DNA from: JACPIA01 sp964655995
GTDB lineage: Bacteria; Patescibacteriota; Minisyncoccia; Phycocordibacterales; XYD1-FULL-46-19
Assembly: GCA_964655995.1 (NCBI GenBank)
Contig: CAZZPK010000002.1
Coordinates: 47,391 to 111,390, forward strand
Length of the DNA stretch: 64,000 bases
Direction of reading: 5' to 3'
The first letter of the stretch is position 1. The number at the start of each line of letters is the position of its first letter. Below the pieces are notes generated by a model. That model ran no database searches. It saw only the letters and a list, made by a program, of their open reading frames with translations, and was not told the origin of the DNA. Made by a program: the position numbers and the translations under genes. Positions 16,001-24,011 of the stretch are shown piece by piece.

Positions 16001-16040
16001 ATTATAGTCCTATTTTTAAATCTGTCAACTATTTCTGACA
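16001..16040 (-). promoter_or_regulatory. Minus-strand promoter with TGTCA-N8-TGACA operator
   Basis: -35 TTGACA (16023-16028), a 16-base spacer and -10 TATAAT (16001-16006) on the minus strand. The palindrome TGTCA-N8-TGACA (16023-16040) uses the -35 as one half-site. It drives the small-gene unit that runs to the terminator near 12623. Confidence 0.8.
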
Positions 16041-16245
16041 AATATACCATACACTAAAAATTAAAACATTGTAAAATAAGGCTATTTTAGTACATTTTGT
16101 GTTATAATTAACAAACATAAATTTTTAAATAAAGCTAAAAAATCACAAAAGTTTTATAGTTTTGACACTTAAAAAACAGTAAAAAGCCAAAAAACCCTTA
16201 TTTTAACGATAATATGGCTTTAAATAATGGTTTTTGGCCAAAATC
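16041..16245. other. AT-rich divergent intergenic region
   Basis: About 200 bases, strongly A/T-rich with poly-A/T runs, between two divergent operator-promoters. I see no coding frame or hairpin of note. Confidence 0.6.
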
Positions 16246-16285
16246 TGTCAGTTTTGCTTGACAAACCCGTTTGGCTTGCTATAAT
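16246..16285 (+). promoter_or_regulatory. Consensus promoter with TGTCA-N8-TGACA operator
   Basis: -35 TTGACA (16258-16263), a 16-base spacer and -10 TATAAT (16280-16285) preceded by TGC: full consensus in both boxes plus an extended -10. The palindrome TGTCA-N8-TGACA (16246-16263) again uses the -35 as its proximal half. It drives the structured RNA 16292-16558. Confidence 0.9.
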
Positions 16286-16291
16286 GGGCGG

Positions 16292-16558
16292 TAGAACATT
16301 GGCAGCGGAAGGAGGTGGCTATGCCCGACTAACCTAAACCGAGGTGCTCTCTGCTGATACCGGCATAGGATCAGCAGAGAGCATATTAGGGATTTAGGTG
16401 TCGGCACCAACTACGCTATAACAAAAAAGGAGACTGTTATGCACGACCAAATCTGTGACTAATTAGCTGATCTGCGTCGGACCCATGAGGCCCCAAAGAG
16501 GGTTAAGGGGTCGAGAAAATGAAAAGGGCCCGGTTTCTCATTTTGAGACCGGGCCCTA
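16292..16558 (+). ncRNA. Strongly promoted structured RNA with two minimal ORFs
   Basis: About 265 bases between a perfect promoter and a terminator. It contains GGAAGGAGG then ATG-CCC-GAC-TAA (3 codons); a large hairpin with a 13-bp stem (GCTCTCTGCTGAT side) nested in CCTAAA/TTTAGG and CCGAC/GTCGG pairs; then AAAAAAGGAG before a 7-codon frame (MHDQICD); and a GACCC...GGGGTC hairpin. Reading through the second stop gives only 27 codons. It matches no RNA family I recognise (tmRNA, SRP, RNase P, 6S). It may be a leader-type or stable regulatory RNA. Confidence 0.65.
16526..16558. terminator. Bidirectional terminator
   Basis: GGGCCCGGT...ACCGGGCCC stem with a TT bulge. T-rich on both sides (TAATTTATTT on plus; TTTTCATTTTC on minus). 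It serves the structured RNA and the TrmB gene at 16561. Confidence 0.8.
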
Positions 16559-16560
16559 AT

Positions 16561-17307
16561 TTATTTATGATCGTGTATATATTTAACTAGACTCTTTAAT
16601 GTGTCGGCTAAATCTTGGCTTTTAATAAAAATACCTGACAATTTTCCATCCAATATACTTATTTTTACTCTGTCACCTAATACAGAGATATCGCACTTAA
16701 GGGGGTACTTGTCCTTGTCTATTCTTAGTCTATTTCCAGTATTATCAGGAGAATATTCTCCTTTTGTGAAAGTGTAAATTGATAAAGATTTAATACCTTG
16801 TTCTAATCTTATTTTTCTATATCTTTGTCTCTCCTCATTGCTAAAAAGTTCTTCTAATAAATCTCTAGGGTAAATTAAATAAGTTATTTTTTCTTTCTCT
16901 TCCTTGGTATTCTTAAAAAATTCATCATTTACGCTAATTATCCCCTCTCTACCTTCAAAATATTTAACCACCGGGCGCTCGCCGCTCTCGCGCTGGACAC
17001 TTTTAAGTTGAGGAATAAGGTCTTTAACTCGCTTGGCTTGCTCCTCTAAAACGATTTTTTGCCGCTCCACATAGGTCTCCAGCCGCTCCGGCGGCTCGGC
17101 TTGGTAATGAGTTTTTTTGTTTTCTTGGACCTCGCTCGCCAACCCCTTTTTCATCAAACTGTCTAACACTAAGTAAATAGTGGTACGGTTAATTTTGGTC
17201 TTTTGGGCCAAATCGAGCACCGAGGCGTTGTCGACGCCCAGTAAGGTGACATACACCGCCGCCTCCTTGTCGCTTAAGCCTAAGTCTTGGAGATATTTTT
17301 CAAGCAT
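16561..17307 (-). CDS. TrmB-family transcriptional regulator 1
   Basis: 248 residues. An N-terminal winged helix of TrmB type (GLSDKEAAVYVTLLG...KINRTTIYLVLDSLMKKGL), a coiled-coil linker (about 85-115), then an effector domain of the kind seen in TrmB regulators (KYFEGREGIISVNDEFF). TrmB proteins sense small ligands, often sugars, and bind palindromic operators. Start 17307 lies 7 bases after TATAAT (17315-17320, minus), so it is probably leaderless. It converges with the structured RNA to its left. Confidence 0.85.
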   Translation of the reverse strand: MLEKYLQDLGLSDKEAAVYVTLLGVDNASVLDLAQKTKINRTTIYLVLDSLMKKGLASEVQENKKTHYQAEPPERLETYVERQKIVLEEQAKRVKDLIPQLKSVQRESGERPVVKYFEGREGIISVNDEFFKNTKEEKEKITYLIYPRDLLEELFSNEERQRYRKIRLEQGIKSLSIYTFTKGEYSPDNTGNRLRIDKDKYPLKCDISVLGDRVKISILDGKLSGIFIKSQDLADTLKSLVKYIHDHK

Positions 17308-17445
17308 TGCCCTTATTATACACAATAAACAAAAAAGCCCCTTTCCCCGAGGCTAAGCCTCTTAGGGTGGTGTAAGTATTGATTGTGAGTATAGTCTTTA
17401 TAATTAAAGTATTTGTAATTTAGAGTTAATGATGATATTTTATAA

Positions 17446-17673
17446 ATGAAGATGAAAAAGCTCCAATTTACGGCGGTTTATAAAAAAACGGGCCAATGGA
17501 TCTCGGCCTGGGTGGAGGAGGTACCCGGGGTTAATACGCAAGGCCGGACTAAAAAAGAGGCGCAAGCCAACTTGCGCGAAGCTTTAGTTTTGATGCTTAA
17601 AACCGCTCGTCAGCTTAATCATAAAAAGCGTACCCTTAACCGTGAGTCATTAACTATTTCTCTGCCGGTCTAA
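17446..17673 (+). CDS. hicB: HicB-family antitoxin
   Basis: 75 residues with the HicB fold: FTAVYKKTGQWISAWVEEVPGVNTQGRTKKEAQANLREAL, the partial RNase H-like domain that neutralises HicA. No C-terminal DNA-binding domain is visible, so it is a minimal HicB. It lies 4 bases upstream of hicA, in antitoxin-first order. TATAAT lies at 17399-17404. Confidence 0.85.
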   Translation: MKMKKLQFTAVYKKTGQWISAWVEEVPGVNTQGRTKKEAQANLREALVLMLKTARQLNHKKRTLNRESLTISLPV

Positions 17674-17677
17674 ATTT

Positions 17678-17869
17678 ATGAAACGGGTCAAATTGATCCG
17701 CTATCTAAATCAAAATAATTGCCGGCTCGTCCGAGAGGGCGGCAAGCATTCGGTTTTTCTCAATCCTTTAACCAATCAAATGTCTACTGTCCCACGACAC
17801 AGTGAGATTAACGACTTTTTAGCCCAAAAAATCTGCCGCGACTTGGGATTAAAGCCGTTAAGGAAGTAA
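17678..17869 (+). CDS. hicA: HicA-family mRNA interferase toxin
   Basis: 63 residues with the double-stranded RNA-binding-like HicA fold: the catalytic His is in EGGKHSVFLNP, followed by STVPRHSEI. HicA cleaves mRNA independently of translation, and HicB inhibits it. Pairing with hicB 4 bases upstream makes the toxin-antitoxin assignment firm. Next to a recombinase gene, which is common for such modules. Confidence 0.9.
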   Translation: MKRVKLIRYLNQNNCRLVREGGKHSVFLNPLTNQMSTVPRHSEINDFLAQKICRDLGLKPLRK

Positions 17870-17923
17870 ACAAAAAAGCCCTCACGTCGCACAATAATTG
17901 GGGAAATGGGGTAGAATAGAGGT

Positions 17924-18799
17924 ATGGCTGGGAGTGAAATTGCTAAATTAAAACAGGAGTTTTTGGAGTACTTGGAGATTGAGCGGGGGCGGAGCGTTAA
18001 AACGGTCGAGAACTATGATCGCTATCTCACGCGGCTCTTTACCTTTGGCAAGGTTAGTAAGATAAGCGATATTGACGATGACTTGGTCCGTCGTTTTAGA
18101 CTGACTATAAATAGAGAGAATTTAAAAAAGAACACTCAAAATTATCATCTCATCGCCCTGCGCACTTTTTTAAAGTTTTTGGCCAAAAAGGGCATTAAGT
18201 CGCTCGCCCCCGAGCGCATTGAGCTGGCTAAAGTGGGCGCGCGTGAGCTTGACCTTATTACCGAGGCGGAGCTTAAGCGCTTGCTGTCCGGCCCTAATCT
18301 CTCTACTCCCTCGGGTTTGCGCGACAAAGCCTTACTCGAGCTCTTATTTTCCACCGGCTTGCGCGTGTCTGAATTATGCTCATTAGATCGGGACAGCATT
18401 GATCTCTCTAGGGGCGAATTTACTATTAGAGGTAAGGGGGAGAAGGTCCGCCTCGTCTTCCTCTCTCCTGAGGCGATTAAGTATCTAAAGGAGTATGAGA
18501 AGGTGCGCAAGGATTTGGAGGAGCCCCTCTTTGTTAACGAGTTCGGCGGCCGGCTTACCACTCGCTCGGTGGAGCGGCTGGTTAAAAAGTATGCTACCAA
18601 GGCCGGCATTGGCCGGCGCGTAACCCCACACACCCTGCGCCACTCTTTTGCCACCGATCTGTTGCAAAACGGTGCCGATATCAGATCAGTACAAGTAATG
18701 CTTGGCCACGCCAACATTACCACTACCCAGGTGTACACCCACGTTACCGACCGGCAACTGCGTGAAATCCACAAAAATTTTCATAACAAGCGGAAATAA
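17924..18799 (+). CDS. xerC: Tyrosine recombinase, XerC/XerD-like
   Basis: 291 residues. A core-binding SAM-like domain (1-100) precedes the catalytic domain with R (TGLRVSEL), K (GKGEKVR), HTLRHSFAT, LGHANI and the nucleophile Tyr in TTQVYTH. Its length is that of Xer enzymes that resolve chromosome dimers. With no other phage genes nearby, a housekeeping Xer is likelier than an integrase. TAGAAT ends 6 bases before the ATG. Confidence 0.88.
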   Translation: MAGSEIAKLKQEFLEYLEIERGRSVKTVENYDRYLTRLFTFGKVSKISDIDDDLVRRFRLTINRENLKKNTQNYHLIALRTFLKFLAKKGIKSLAPERIELAKVGARELDLITEAELKRLLSGPNLSTPSGLRDKALLELLFSTGLRVSELCSLDRDSIDLSRGEFTIRGKGEKVRLVFLSPEAIKYLKEYEKVRKDLEEPLFVNEFGGRLTTRSVERLVKKYATKAGIGRRVTPHTLRHSFATDLLQNGADIRSVQVMLGHANITTTQVYTHVTDRQLREIHKNFHNKRK

Positions 18800-19034
18800 G
18801 CTCGTAAAATGATTACATCACGAGCCAGGGTTTACCCCGTGGCGCTTGCGCTTTACGGGGGTTATCCACAGCCAAGCTTGTTGTCCTTTAGGGTGACCAA
18901 TAGTACAATAAAGGACAGATATGATTTGGTCTTTCTAGGACTAATACCTCGGTGTTTCCTGTCCGATAAATTTTTTCTCCTCATTATTGGCCAGGTTGTG
19001 CTGTTTTTGTATTCAAGTTCTGTATTTAGTCCAG
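18800..19034 (+). other. Intergenic region, possible small RNA
   Basis: Two hairpins follow the recombinase (GCTCGT...ACGAGC, and CCCCGT...ACGGGG), then a DnaA-box-like TTATCCACA (18862-18870), a TTGTCC-N17-TACAAT promoter (-10 about 18905-18910) and a GGACAG...CTGTCC pair. With the terminator at 19035 this could give an RNA of about 140 bases. No coding frame is supported. Confidence 0.4.
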
Positions 19035-19069
19035 CCCCGCCCAAATTTGTGGCGGGGTTTGTTTTATTT
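19035..19069 (+). terminator. Terminator CCCCGCC/GGCGGGG
   Basis: A 7-bp G+C stem followed by TTTGTTTTATTT on the plus strand. It overlaps the 3' end of the convergent pcnB/cca gene. Confidence 0.8.
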
Positions 19070-20536
19070 AACCCGATGTTTAGCTTTGATTTTAGCCAAC
19101 TCCTCTTCCTCCACCTCCTCTTTTTTCTCTTTACCGCTTTCGCCCAATTTTTTAAGTTCGCTGTCTGACAGCCCCGCTAAGTCCCTGGCTTTAACCAGCA
19201 AGTAATCTTTAGTATTTTTGCCCGGGTCGTCTAAGACCTCCTCAAGCAAGGCATGCAAAATAAAACCGATTTTAGGTCCCGGCTTAAGTCCCAACTCCCC
19301 CATCAAGTCCCCTCCATCTACCGCTAGCATCCCAACGGAGGTTGGCGCGCGCAGAGCCTCCTCAATCATCGCCTCGTACTTACGGAGGCGATACGGATCC
19401 TCCTTGGGCCGGCCCATGCCGATGCGGTCGGCCATGCGGACATTAATCAGGTCCCAAATGCGCTCGGCACCTACCCGGGCAATAATACGGCGCACTGCCG
19501 AGAGCGTCACCTTCTCGGTATCGCTAAAAAACATATGATTTCTGACTAATTTGGTTACCGTCTCAATGGTTTGGGCGGGGTATTTAAGGCGCGTTAAGAG
19601 TTGTTTGGCCATTTTGGCCCCTACGACCTCATGACCGTAAAAGGTGTAATCGTTTTTGGTTTGATCAAAACGGCGGGTCCGTGGCTTGCCGATATCGTGG
19701 CAGAGGGCCGCCAGCCTCACCTCGAGCCCAAACTCTTTATCTGCGGCATGCTGGAGGGCTCTAAGCGTGTGCTGCCAGACGTCGTAGATATGCTCGCCGT
19801 TTTGCTCGATTCCCACCCCCTCGAGCAGTTCCGGAGCGATATGCTCTAGGAGGCCGTATTGTTTTAGTAATTCGAGGCCCAAGAGCGGTCGAGGCGACAT
19901 AATAATCTTGTTGAACTCGATTTGTATCCGCTCAGTGGCAATTTCTTTAATCAAGGAGTTGTACTCCCTCATTGCCTCGGCCGTTTTAGACTCAATGGTG
20001 CAATCTAGAGTGCAGGCCAGTCGCACACTGCGCATTATCCGCAGTGGATCCTCGGTTAAGCGTGCGCCGGGCTCCCCCACCGTCCGCACCACTTTGTCTT
20101 TTAAGTCTTTAATACCGCCATAAAGGTCAATTAACTCGCCGGTACTTGGCCTAAAGGCCAAAGCATTGATGGTAAAATCGCGCCGAGACAAGTCGTCCTC
20201 TATTTTTTGGCTAAATTTAATCTCATCGGGCCGGCGCCTGTCGCTGTATTTGCCCTCTTGCCTAAAGGGAGTGATCTCAATTGTTTTTAGTGTCGGATCC
20301 GTCTCCTCCTCATTAACTACCGTAACGGTGCCAAAACGATTCTCATAAAACGTTTTGGGGTAAAGGGCGATAATCTCCTCGGGGATGGCGTTGGTGGTAA
20401 TATCCCAATCGTCAGGCGTTTTGCCTAAGATCAAATCGCGTACCGATCCTCCGACCACATACGCCAAAAAACCCTTATTTTCTAAGGTTTGTGTTGCACG
20501 TGAAACGGTAGCCGGTATAGGTAGCTCTAGCTTCAT
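19064..20536 (-). CDS. cca: CCA-adding tRNA nucleotidyltransferase / poly(A) polymerase family with HD domain
   Basis: 490 residues. Class II nucleotidyltransferase head: YVVGGSVRDLILG and DDWDITTNA, with the RRDFTINALAF motif. The body contains an HD domain (LAALCHDIGKPRT...FYGHEVVGA). The family adds or repairs the 3' CCA of tRNAs. Of four tRNA genes just downstream, two lack an encoded CCA, so the activity is needed. The C-terminus is Lys/Glu-rich. It is divergent from the tRNA-Arg gene. Confidence 0.88.
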   Translation of the reverse strand: MKLELPIPATVSRATQTLENKGFLAYVVGGSVRDLILGKTPDDWDITTNAIPEEIIALYPKTFYENRFGTVTVVNEEETDPTLKTIEITPFRQEGKYSDRRRPDEIKFSQKIEDDLSRRDFTINALAFRPSTGELIDLYGGIKDLKDKVVRTVGEPGARLTEDPLRIMRSVRLACTLDCTIESKTAEAMREYNSLIKEIATERIQIEFNKIIMSPRPLLGLELLKQYGLLEHIAPELLEGVGIEQNGEHIYDVWQHTLRALQHAADKEFGLEVRLAALCHDIGKPRTRRFDQTKNDYTFYGHEVVGAKMAKQLLTRLKYPAQTIETVTKLVRNHMFFSDTEKVTLSAVRRIIARVGAERIWDLINVRMADRIGMGRPKEDPYRLRKYEAMIEEALRAPTSVGMLAVDGGDLMGELGLKPGPKIGFILHALLEEVLDDPGKNTKDYLLVKARDLAGLSDSELKKLGESGKEKKEEVEEEELAKIKAKHRVK

Positions 20537-20569
20537 TACCCCTTTATGATAGTATAAATAAGGCTTTTT

Positions 20570-20644
20570 GTCCCCGTGGTGAAATGGATATCACAACAGT
20601 CTTCGGAACTGTCGTTGGGGGTTCGAGTCCCTCCGGGGACACCA
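20570..20644 (+). tRNA. tRNA-Arg (anticodon TCG)
   Basis: Acceptor GTCCCCG/CGGGGAC, anticodon stem ACAGT/ACTGT with loop CTTCGGA, T arm GGGGGTTCGAGTCCCTC. The CCA end appears to be encoded (ACCA). Confidence 0.92.
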
Positions 20645-20655
20645 AAACCAAATAT

Positions 20656-20737
20656 GGGCATGTGGCGGAACTGGTATACGCGTACGTCTCAGAAGCGTAT
20701 GTCGCAAGACTTGGGAGTTCGAGTCTCCCCATGCCCA
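20656..20737 (+). tRNA. tRNA-Leu (anticodon CAG)
   Basis: Class II tRNA with a long variable arm. Acceptor GGGCATG/CATGCCC, anticodon loop CTCAGAA, T arm GGGAGTTCGAGTCTCCC. CCA is not encoded. Confidence 0.92.
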
Positions 20738-20775
20738 CTTTAACAACTCAAAAATTATGATAAGATAGAAAAATT

Positions 20776-20846
20776 GCGGATATGGTTTAGTGGTAGAACA
20801 CGTCCTTGCCAAGGATGAGACGGGAGTTCGATTCTCCCTATCCGCA
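20776..20846 (+). tRNA. tRNA-Gly (anticodon GCC)
   Basis: Acceptor GCGGATA/TATCCGC, anticodon loop TTGCCAA, T loop TTCGATT. CCA is not encoded. Confidence 0.92.
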
Positions 20847-21032
20847 CAGCTCGACCAGCTTACTGTAAACTCTTATTTGGGGATAAGTCTGGGGACAATG
20901 TGTATAACGGACAAAAGGTCTAAGACAAAAGTCTCACATGAAACCGTTATTTTACAACAAAATTAAGCTAAAAGTCAGTTTTAAGGTCTAAAAAGTCAAA
21001 AACGTTACTTAAGTAACGTTCCACGTGAAAAT
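20847..21032 (+). promoter_or_regulatory. AT-rich region with 20-bp perfect palindrome upstream of yraN
   Basis: The sequence at 21001-21020 (AACGTTACTT and its exact complement) is a perfect 20-bp palindrome, directly followed by a CACGTGAAA element and the ATG at 21033. The rest is A/T-rich without a coding frame. Confidence 0.55.
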
Positions 21033-21425
21033 ATGTTTAAAATTAACCCCTCCGACAAACAAAAAATCGGCTTAAAGGGTGAGCAAATTGCCGCCAAACA
21101 CCTTAAAGGCCAAGGTTTTACCATTATCGGTCAAAATGTCTGGAATAAGTGGGGGGAAATTGATTTGGTGGCTAAAAAGGGGAGTAAATGGCATTTTATC
21201 GAGGTAAAAACCGTCACACGTGAAACGTTTTCACGTGAAAAGGAGGTATTTGGCCCAGAGGATCAGCTCCATCCGGGGAAGCTTAAGCGCTTAGCCCGCT
21301 CGGTAGAGATTTATCTGCTTAAGCACAATTTAGACGAGACCGACTGGCAAATTGATGCCATTTTGGTTTATTTAACTCCGAGCGGGGAGGAGTTACACGT
21401 GGAACGGGTGGAGGATATTATATAA
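21033..21425 (+). CDS. yraN: YraN/UPF0102-family nuclease-like protein
   Basis: 130 residues with a restriction-endonuclease-like fold: GLKGEQIAAKHLKGQGF, the WGEIDLVAKKG strand and FIEVKT (the E...D...ExK pattern of PD-(D/E)XK nucleases). Its physiological role is unknown; a part in DNA uptake or repair is often suggested. The coding sequence carries three CACGTG motifs. Confidence 0.88.
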   Translation: MFKINPSDKQKIGLKGEQIAAKHLKGQGFTIIGQNVWNKWGEIDLVAKKGSKWHFIEVKTVTRETFSREKEVFGPEDQLHPGKLKRLARSVEIYLLKHNLDETDWQIDAILVYLTPSGEELHVERVEDII

Positions 21426-21449
21426 ACGTGCTAAGCTGATTTGGTATTA

Positions 21450-21525
21450 CGGAGTGTGGTGTAACGGCTAACATTCCCGCTTTGGGAGCGGGCGACTCAG
21501 GGTTCGAATCCCTGCACTCCGACCA
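21450..21525 (+). tRNA. tRNA-Pro (anticodon TGG)
   Basis: Acceptor CGGAGTG/CACTCCG, anticodon stem CCCGC/GCGGG with loop TTTGGGA, T arm CAGGGTTCGAATCCCTG. The CCA end is encoded. Confidence 0.92.
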
Positions 21526-21582
21526 TTAGGCTTTATCTATAGTTTTCTTGTATTTAAAATCGGTTAGGTTTAAGATATAAAT

Positions 21583-21738
21583 ATGAACAAATTTATTTGG
21601 TTGGTGGTGATCGTGATTATTGCCTTGGCTTTGGCCTGGTGGTACTCTAGCTCACTTAACACCGCCGTCGAGGATAATGTCTCCGACTACCAAACTACTG
21701 GCCAGACGGCCATTAGCGACGAGTTTGGCGGTAATTAA
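21583..21738 (+). CDS. Small single-TM protein, 51 aa
   Basis: 51 residues: a TM helix (residues 4-22, FIWLVVIVIIALALAWWYS) then an acidic tail. TATAAA lies just upstream of the ATG. It ends 5 bases before the large GNAT protein and is likely cotranscribed. No family recognised. Confidence 0.55.
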   Translation: MNKFIWLVVIVIIALALAWWYSSSLNTAVEDNVSDYQTTGQTAISDEFGGN

Positions 21739-21743
21739 AATTT

Positions 21744-24011
21744 ATGCCGGCGGAGAAAGTACCAATACCGTCTGAACAATTAGAGGTAGAAACTAGTCAT
21801 ACAACGGAACGACCTCCATTAAACCGTCGTTACGAAAAAACACGAAGTAAATTACTTGAATCCCTAGAAGAAGAGGGGATTGTTTTTCGTGATCCAGAGG
21901 AAGATAAAATTGTCTGGGATTTTGATAAACTAAAGCAACTCAATCCCTCAAAAGACAAAAACACCGGTAAATATATTTTTGGTCGTAGTAGACCAGTAAT
22001 GTTTGATGAATTGATGGGGGACGATGTTGTTTACTCTAAAGAAGATTTTGATCGTAAACATGATCCCAATCTAACTCCTGAAGAGAGAGCAAAAATAAAA
22101 CCAAAACAACTATTTTTTAAACCAACGCCAGAAAATTTTACTGTGGATAAAATAAAAGAAGCGGACTTTTATCTTACGCCAATGGACACAACTAACGTTA
22201 AGCGCTGGGGTTCCACAACGAACAGCACAGGCCGTCATTTTGTGGAAAAATATGGTTACAGCCCAGCCGAAACTCTATTAGCGATAGAGATTTTTGATCC
22301 GCGTCGTGGTGCTGGTTACCGTGACAATGATGGCGTCCTGATGGTTAAACATGATGATGGAAGCTTTAAACCTATTAGCGGAGAGTGGATTGTGCGTCAC
22401 GCGGTTAATTCTCAGCAAAAGAAAGGCGACGTTACTATTAACGTGTGGTCGTCTCCTAGTCATGCCATTTTATCTGAAGACTATAAGCATTTGCGGGAAT
22501 CTGGGATGTTAACAGCAAAAGATTTTACCGTCTCGATTAAAGAGATTAAAAGGGGTGGATTATTGAGGCCGGAGAGAGTTATTGGCAAAAAGGGAAATGT
22601 GAGTCTTGGTCGTTTTTCTGCGACCCTTGGTACTGAGTTTGAGGGAAAAATTTTAATTAAGTTGGATGATAGACTTTATGGTATAGTGGACACTTCTGGC
22701 CCATACAGAAAGATTACTAATTATTTTGAAGTACCTTCTGATGAAGAAATTGACTCGAAGTTATGGAGTAAGGCCATAGCTCTTTACGATAGAAATGGTG
22801 GACCTTTTGATAAAAGGGTAATTCTTAGTAGTCTTACTAAATTTAGGAAAAATGAAATACAAGTTAAATCATATTCCAGGCGTTTGGTAGCTGATAAACA
22901 TTCTAATGAAACAGCAGCTGATTTTGCTGACCGTATTCCGGTTGCTATAGAAAATTATGAATTATTTCAGCAGCTATCCTATGACCTAGCTGAAAAAGCT
23001 CGTCTAAGTTTGCCTCGACTCTCTTTTCGTGAGCAGGCTTGGTTGGCTGAGTATGCTTATCAACTAAAAGATAATTATGATAGCGTAATTTCTTTCGCCA
23101 AAACTTACGGTTTATCCGGTTTAAAAACTTTTTTAGCTTGTGAGTTTGGTAAAAAATTAGGTGACGAGATACTTAAAATTGGCCGGCAGTTATCACCCGA
23201 TAAAGCTAGAGAGGTTTTTAATGCCTATACTCAAGTGGTAAATGAAGTTGATAAAGTCAGTGATTATTTAGCGAAAAATTTTTCAACCTCCACCGAAGAT
23301 CGAGATTTGATCATTAAAAAAATAGAAGAAAATCTACTTATCAGGGGTAAAGATATTATTTTAAACATGTCGCGGGCATTGGATCGCGGTCAAATGGAAA
23401 TTACAGATACTCTAGAATCAATTAAGGAGCTAAAAAGTGAAATCATTCTTTTTGGCAGCACATTTAAAGTTTTATCTAAAGACCATGGTTTGTCTTTAGA
23501 TGATGTCGCTCAAGTTAAGTTAGACCAATCTGATCCACAAAATTTGAGTCTGGATGAAAAAACTGAGCTAATTCAAATTTTTAAGCGTAATCGAAAAGAT
23601 TATCCACCTGAATTAGCACGGTGGTCACAGGCAGATTTTTACGAGCATCTTGAACGTGGCGGCTCTACGTTATATCGTTTGTATTATCAAAATGAATTAA
23701 TTGCTTTTATTCGGCTGGAGTCAGTGGGACCTGGGAGAGTATATGCTGGCTCACTTAATGTCCGCCCAGAAATAAGAGGGCTCTCTATTGGTACCGCTAT
23801 GCTTAAGGCTATAATCGAGGAACAAGCTCATGACAATATCATTGAAGCCGTGGTTTTTGCTGGTAATCCGATGAAAGATCGTTATTTAAGTGATTTTAAA
23901 TTTAAGATTGTTGGTGAAATACCAAATTATCACAATACCGGACAATTATTTTTTAAATTAGAGCGCAATAACGTAGCAGCCCCTATTCAAGATGATCTGG
24001 TGGCTGCTTAA
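21744..24011 (+). CDS. Large protein with C-terminal GNAT acetyltransferase domain
   Basis: 755 residues. Residues about 1-600 show no recognisable domain (hydrophilic, with a helical stretch 400-600). Residues about 610-740 form a GNAT fold: LYYQNELIAFIRLESVG, the acetyl-CoA loop region RPEIRGLSIGTAML and a final strand FKFKIVGE. The target is unknown. Base composition is clearly more A/T-rich than the neighbouring housekeeping genes, suggesting transfer or weak codon selection. Its last 29 bases overlap the convergent TrmB regulator 2. Confidence 0.7.
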   Translation: MPAEKVPIPSEQLEVETSHTTERPPLNRRYEKTRSKLLESLEEEGIVFRDPEEDKIVWDFDKLKQLNPSKDKNTGKYIFGRSRPVMFDELMGDDVVYSKEDFDRKHDPNLTPEERAKIKPKQLFFKPTPENFTVDKIKEADFYLTPMDTTNVKRWGSTTNSTGRHFVEKYGYSPAETLLAIEIFDPRRGAGYRDNDGVLMVKHDDGSFKPISGEWIVRHAVNSQQKKGDVTINVWSSPSHAILSEDYKHLRESGMLTAKDFTVSIKEIKRGGLLRPERVIGKKGNVSLGRFSATLGTEFEGKILIKLDDRLYGIVDTSGPYRKITNYFEVPSDEEIDSKLWSKAIALYDRNGGPFDKRVILSSLTKFRKNEIQVKSYSRRLVADKHSNETAADFADRIPVAIENYELFQQLSYDLAEKARLSLPRLSFREQAWLAEYAYQLKDNYDSVISFAKTYGLSGLKTFLACEFGKKLGDEILKIGRQLSPDKAREVFNAYTQVVNEVDKVSDYLAKNFSTSTEDRDLIIKKIEENLLIRGKDIILNMSRALDRGQMEITDTLESIKELKSEIILFGSTFKVLSKDHGLSLDDVAQVKLDQSDPQNLSLDEKTELIQIFKRNRKDYPPELARWSQADFYEHLERGGSTLYRLYYQNELIAFIRLESVGPGRVYAGSLNVRPEIRGLSIGTAMLKAIIEEQAHDNIIEAVVFAGNPMKDRYLSDFKFKIVGEIPNYHNTGQLFFKLERNNVAAPIQDDLVAA

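Larger units (their letters stand above)
20492..21401. repeat. Cluster of five CACGTG hexamers, parS-like
   Basis: CACGTG at 20497, 21022, 21217, 21232 and 21396. The first, TGTTGCACGTGAAACG (20492-20507), matches 14 of 16 positions of the ParB site consensus TGTTTCACGTGAAACA. The others match about 12 of 16. Elsewhere in the window I noticed only one CACGTG (about 60342). No parA/parB gene is visible. Confidence 0.4.

Noticed and set aside
20544..20812. Minus-strand reading frames across the tRNA-Arg/Leu/Gly cluster (GDSNSQ/RRDSNPQ-like peptides)
   Set aside because: They are antisense reads of tRNA T and anticodon arms, a well-known annotation artefact.
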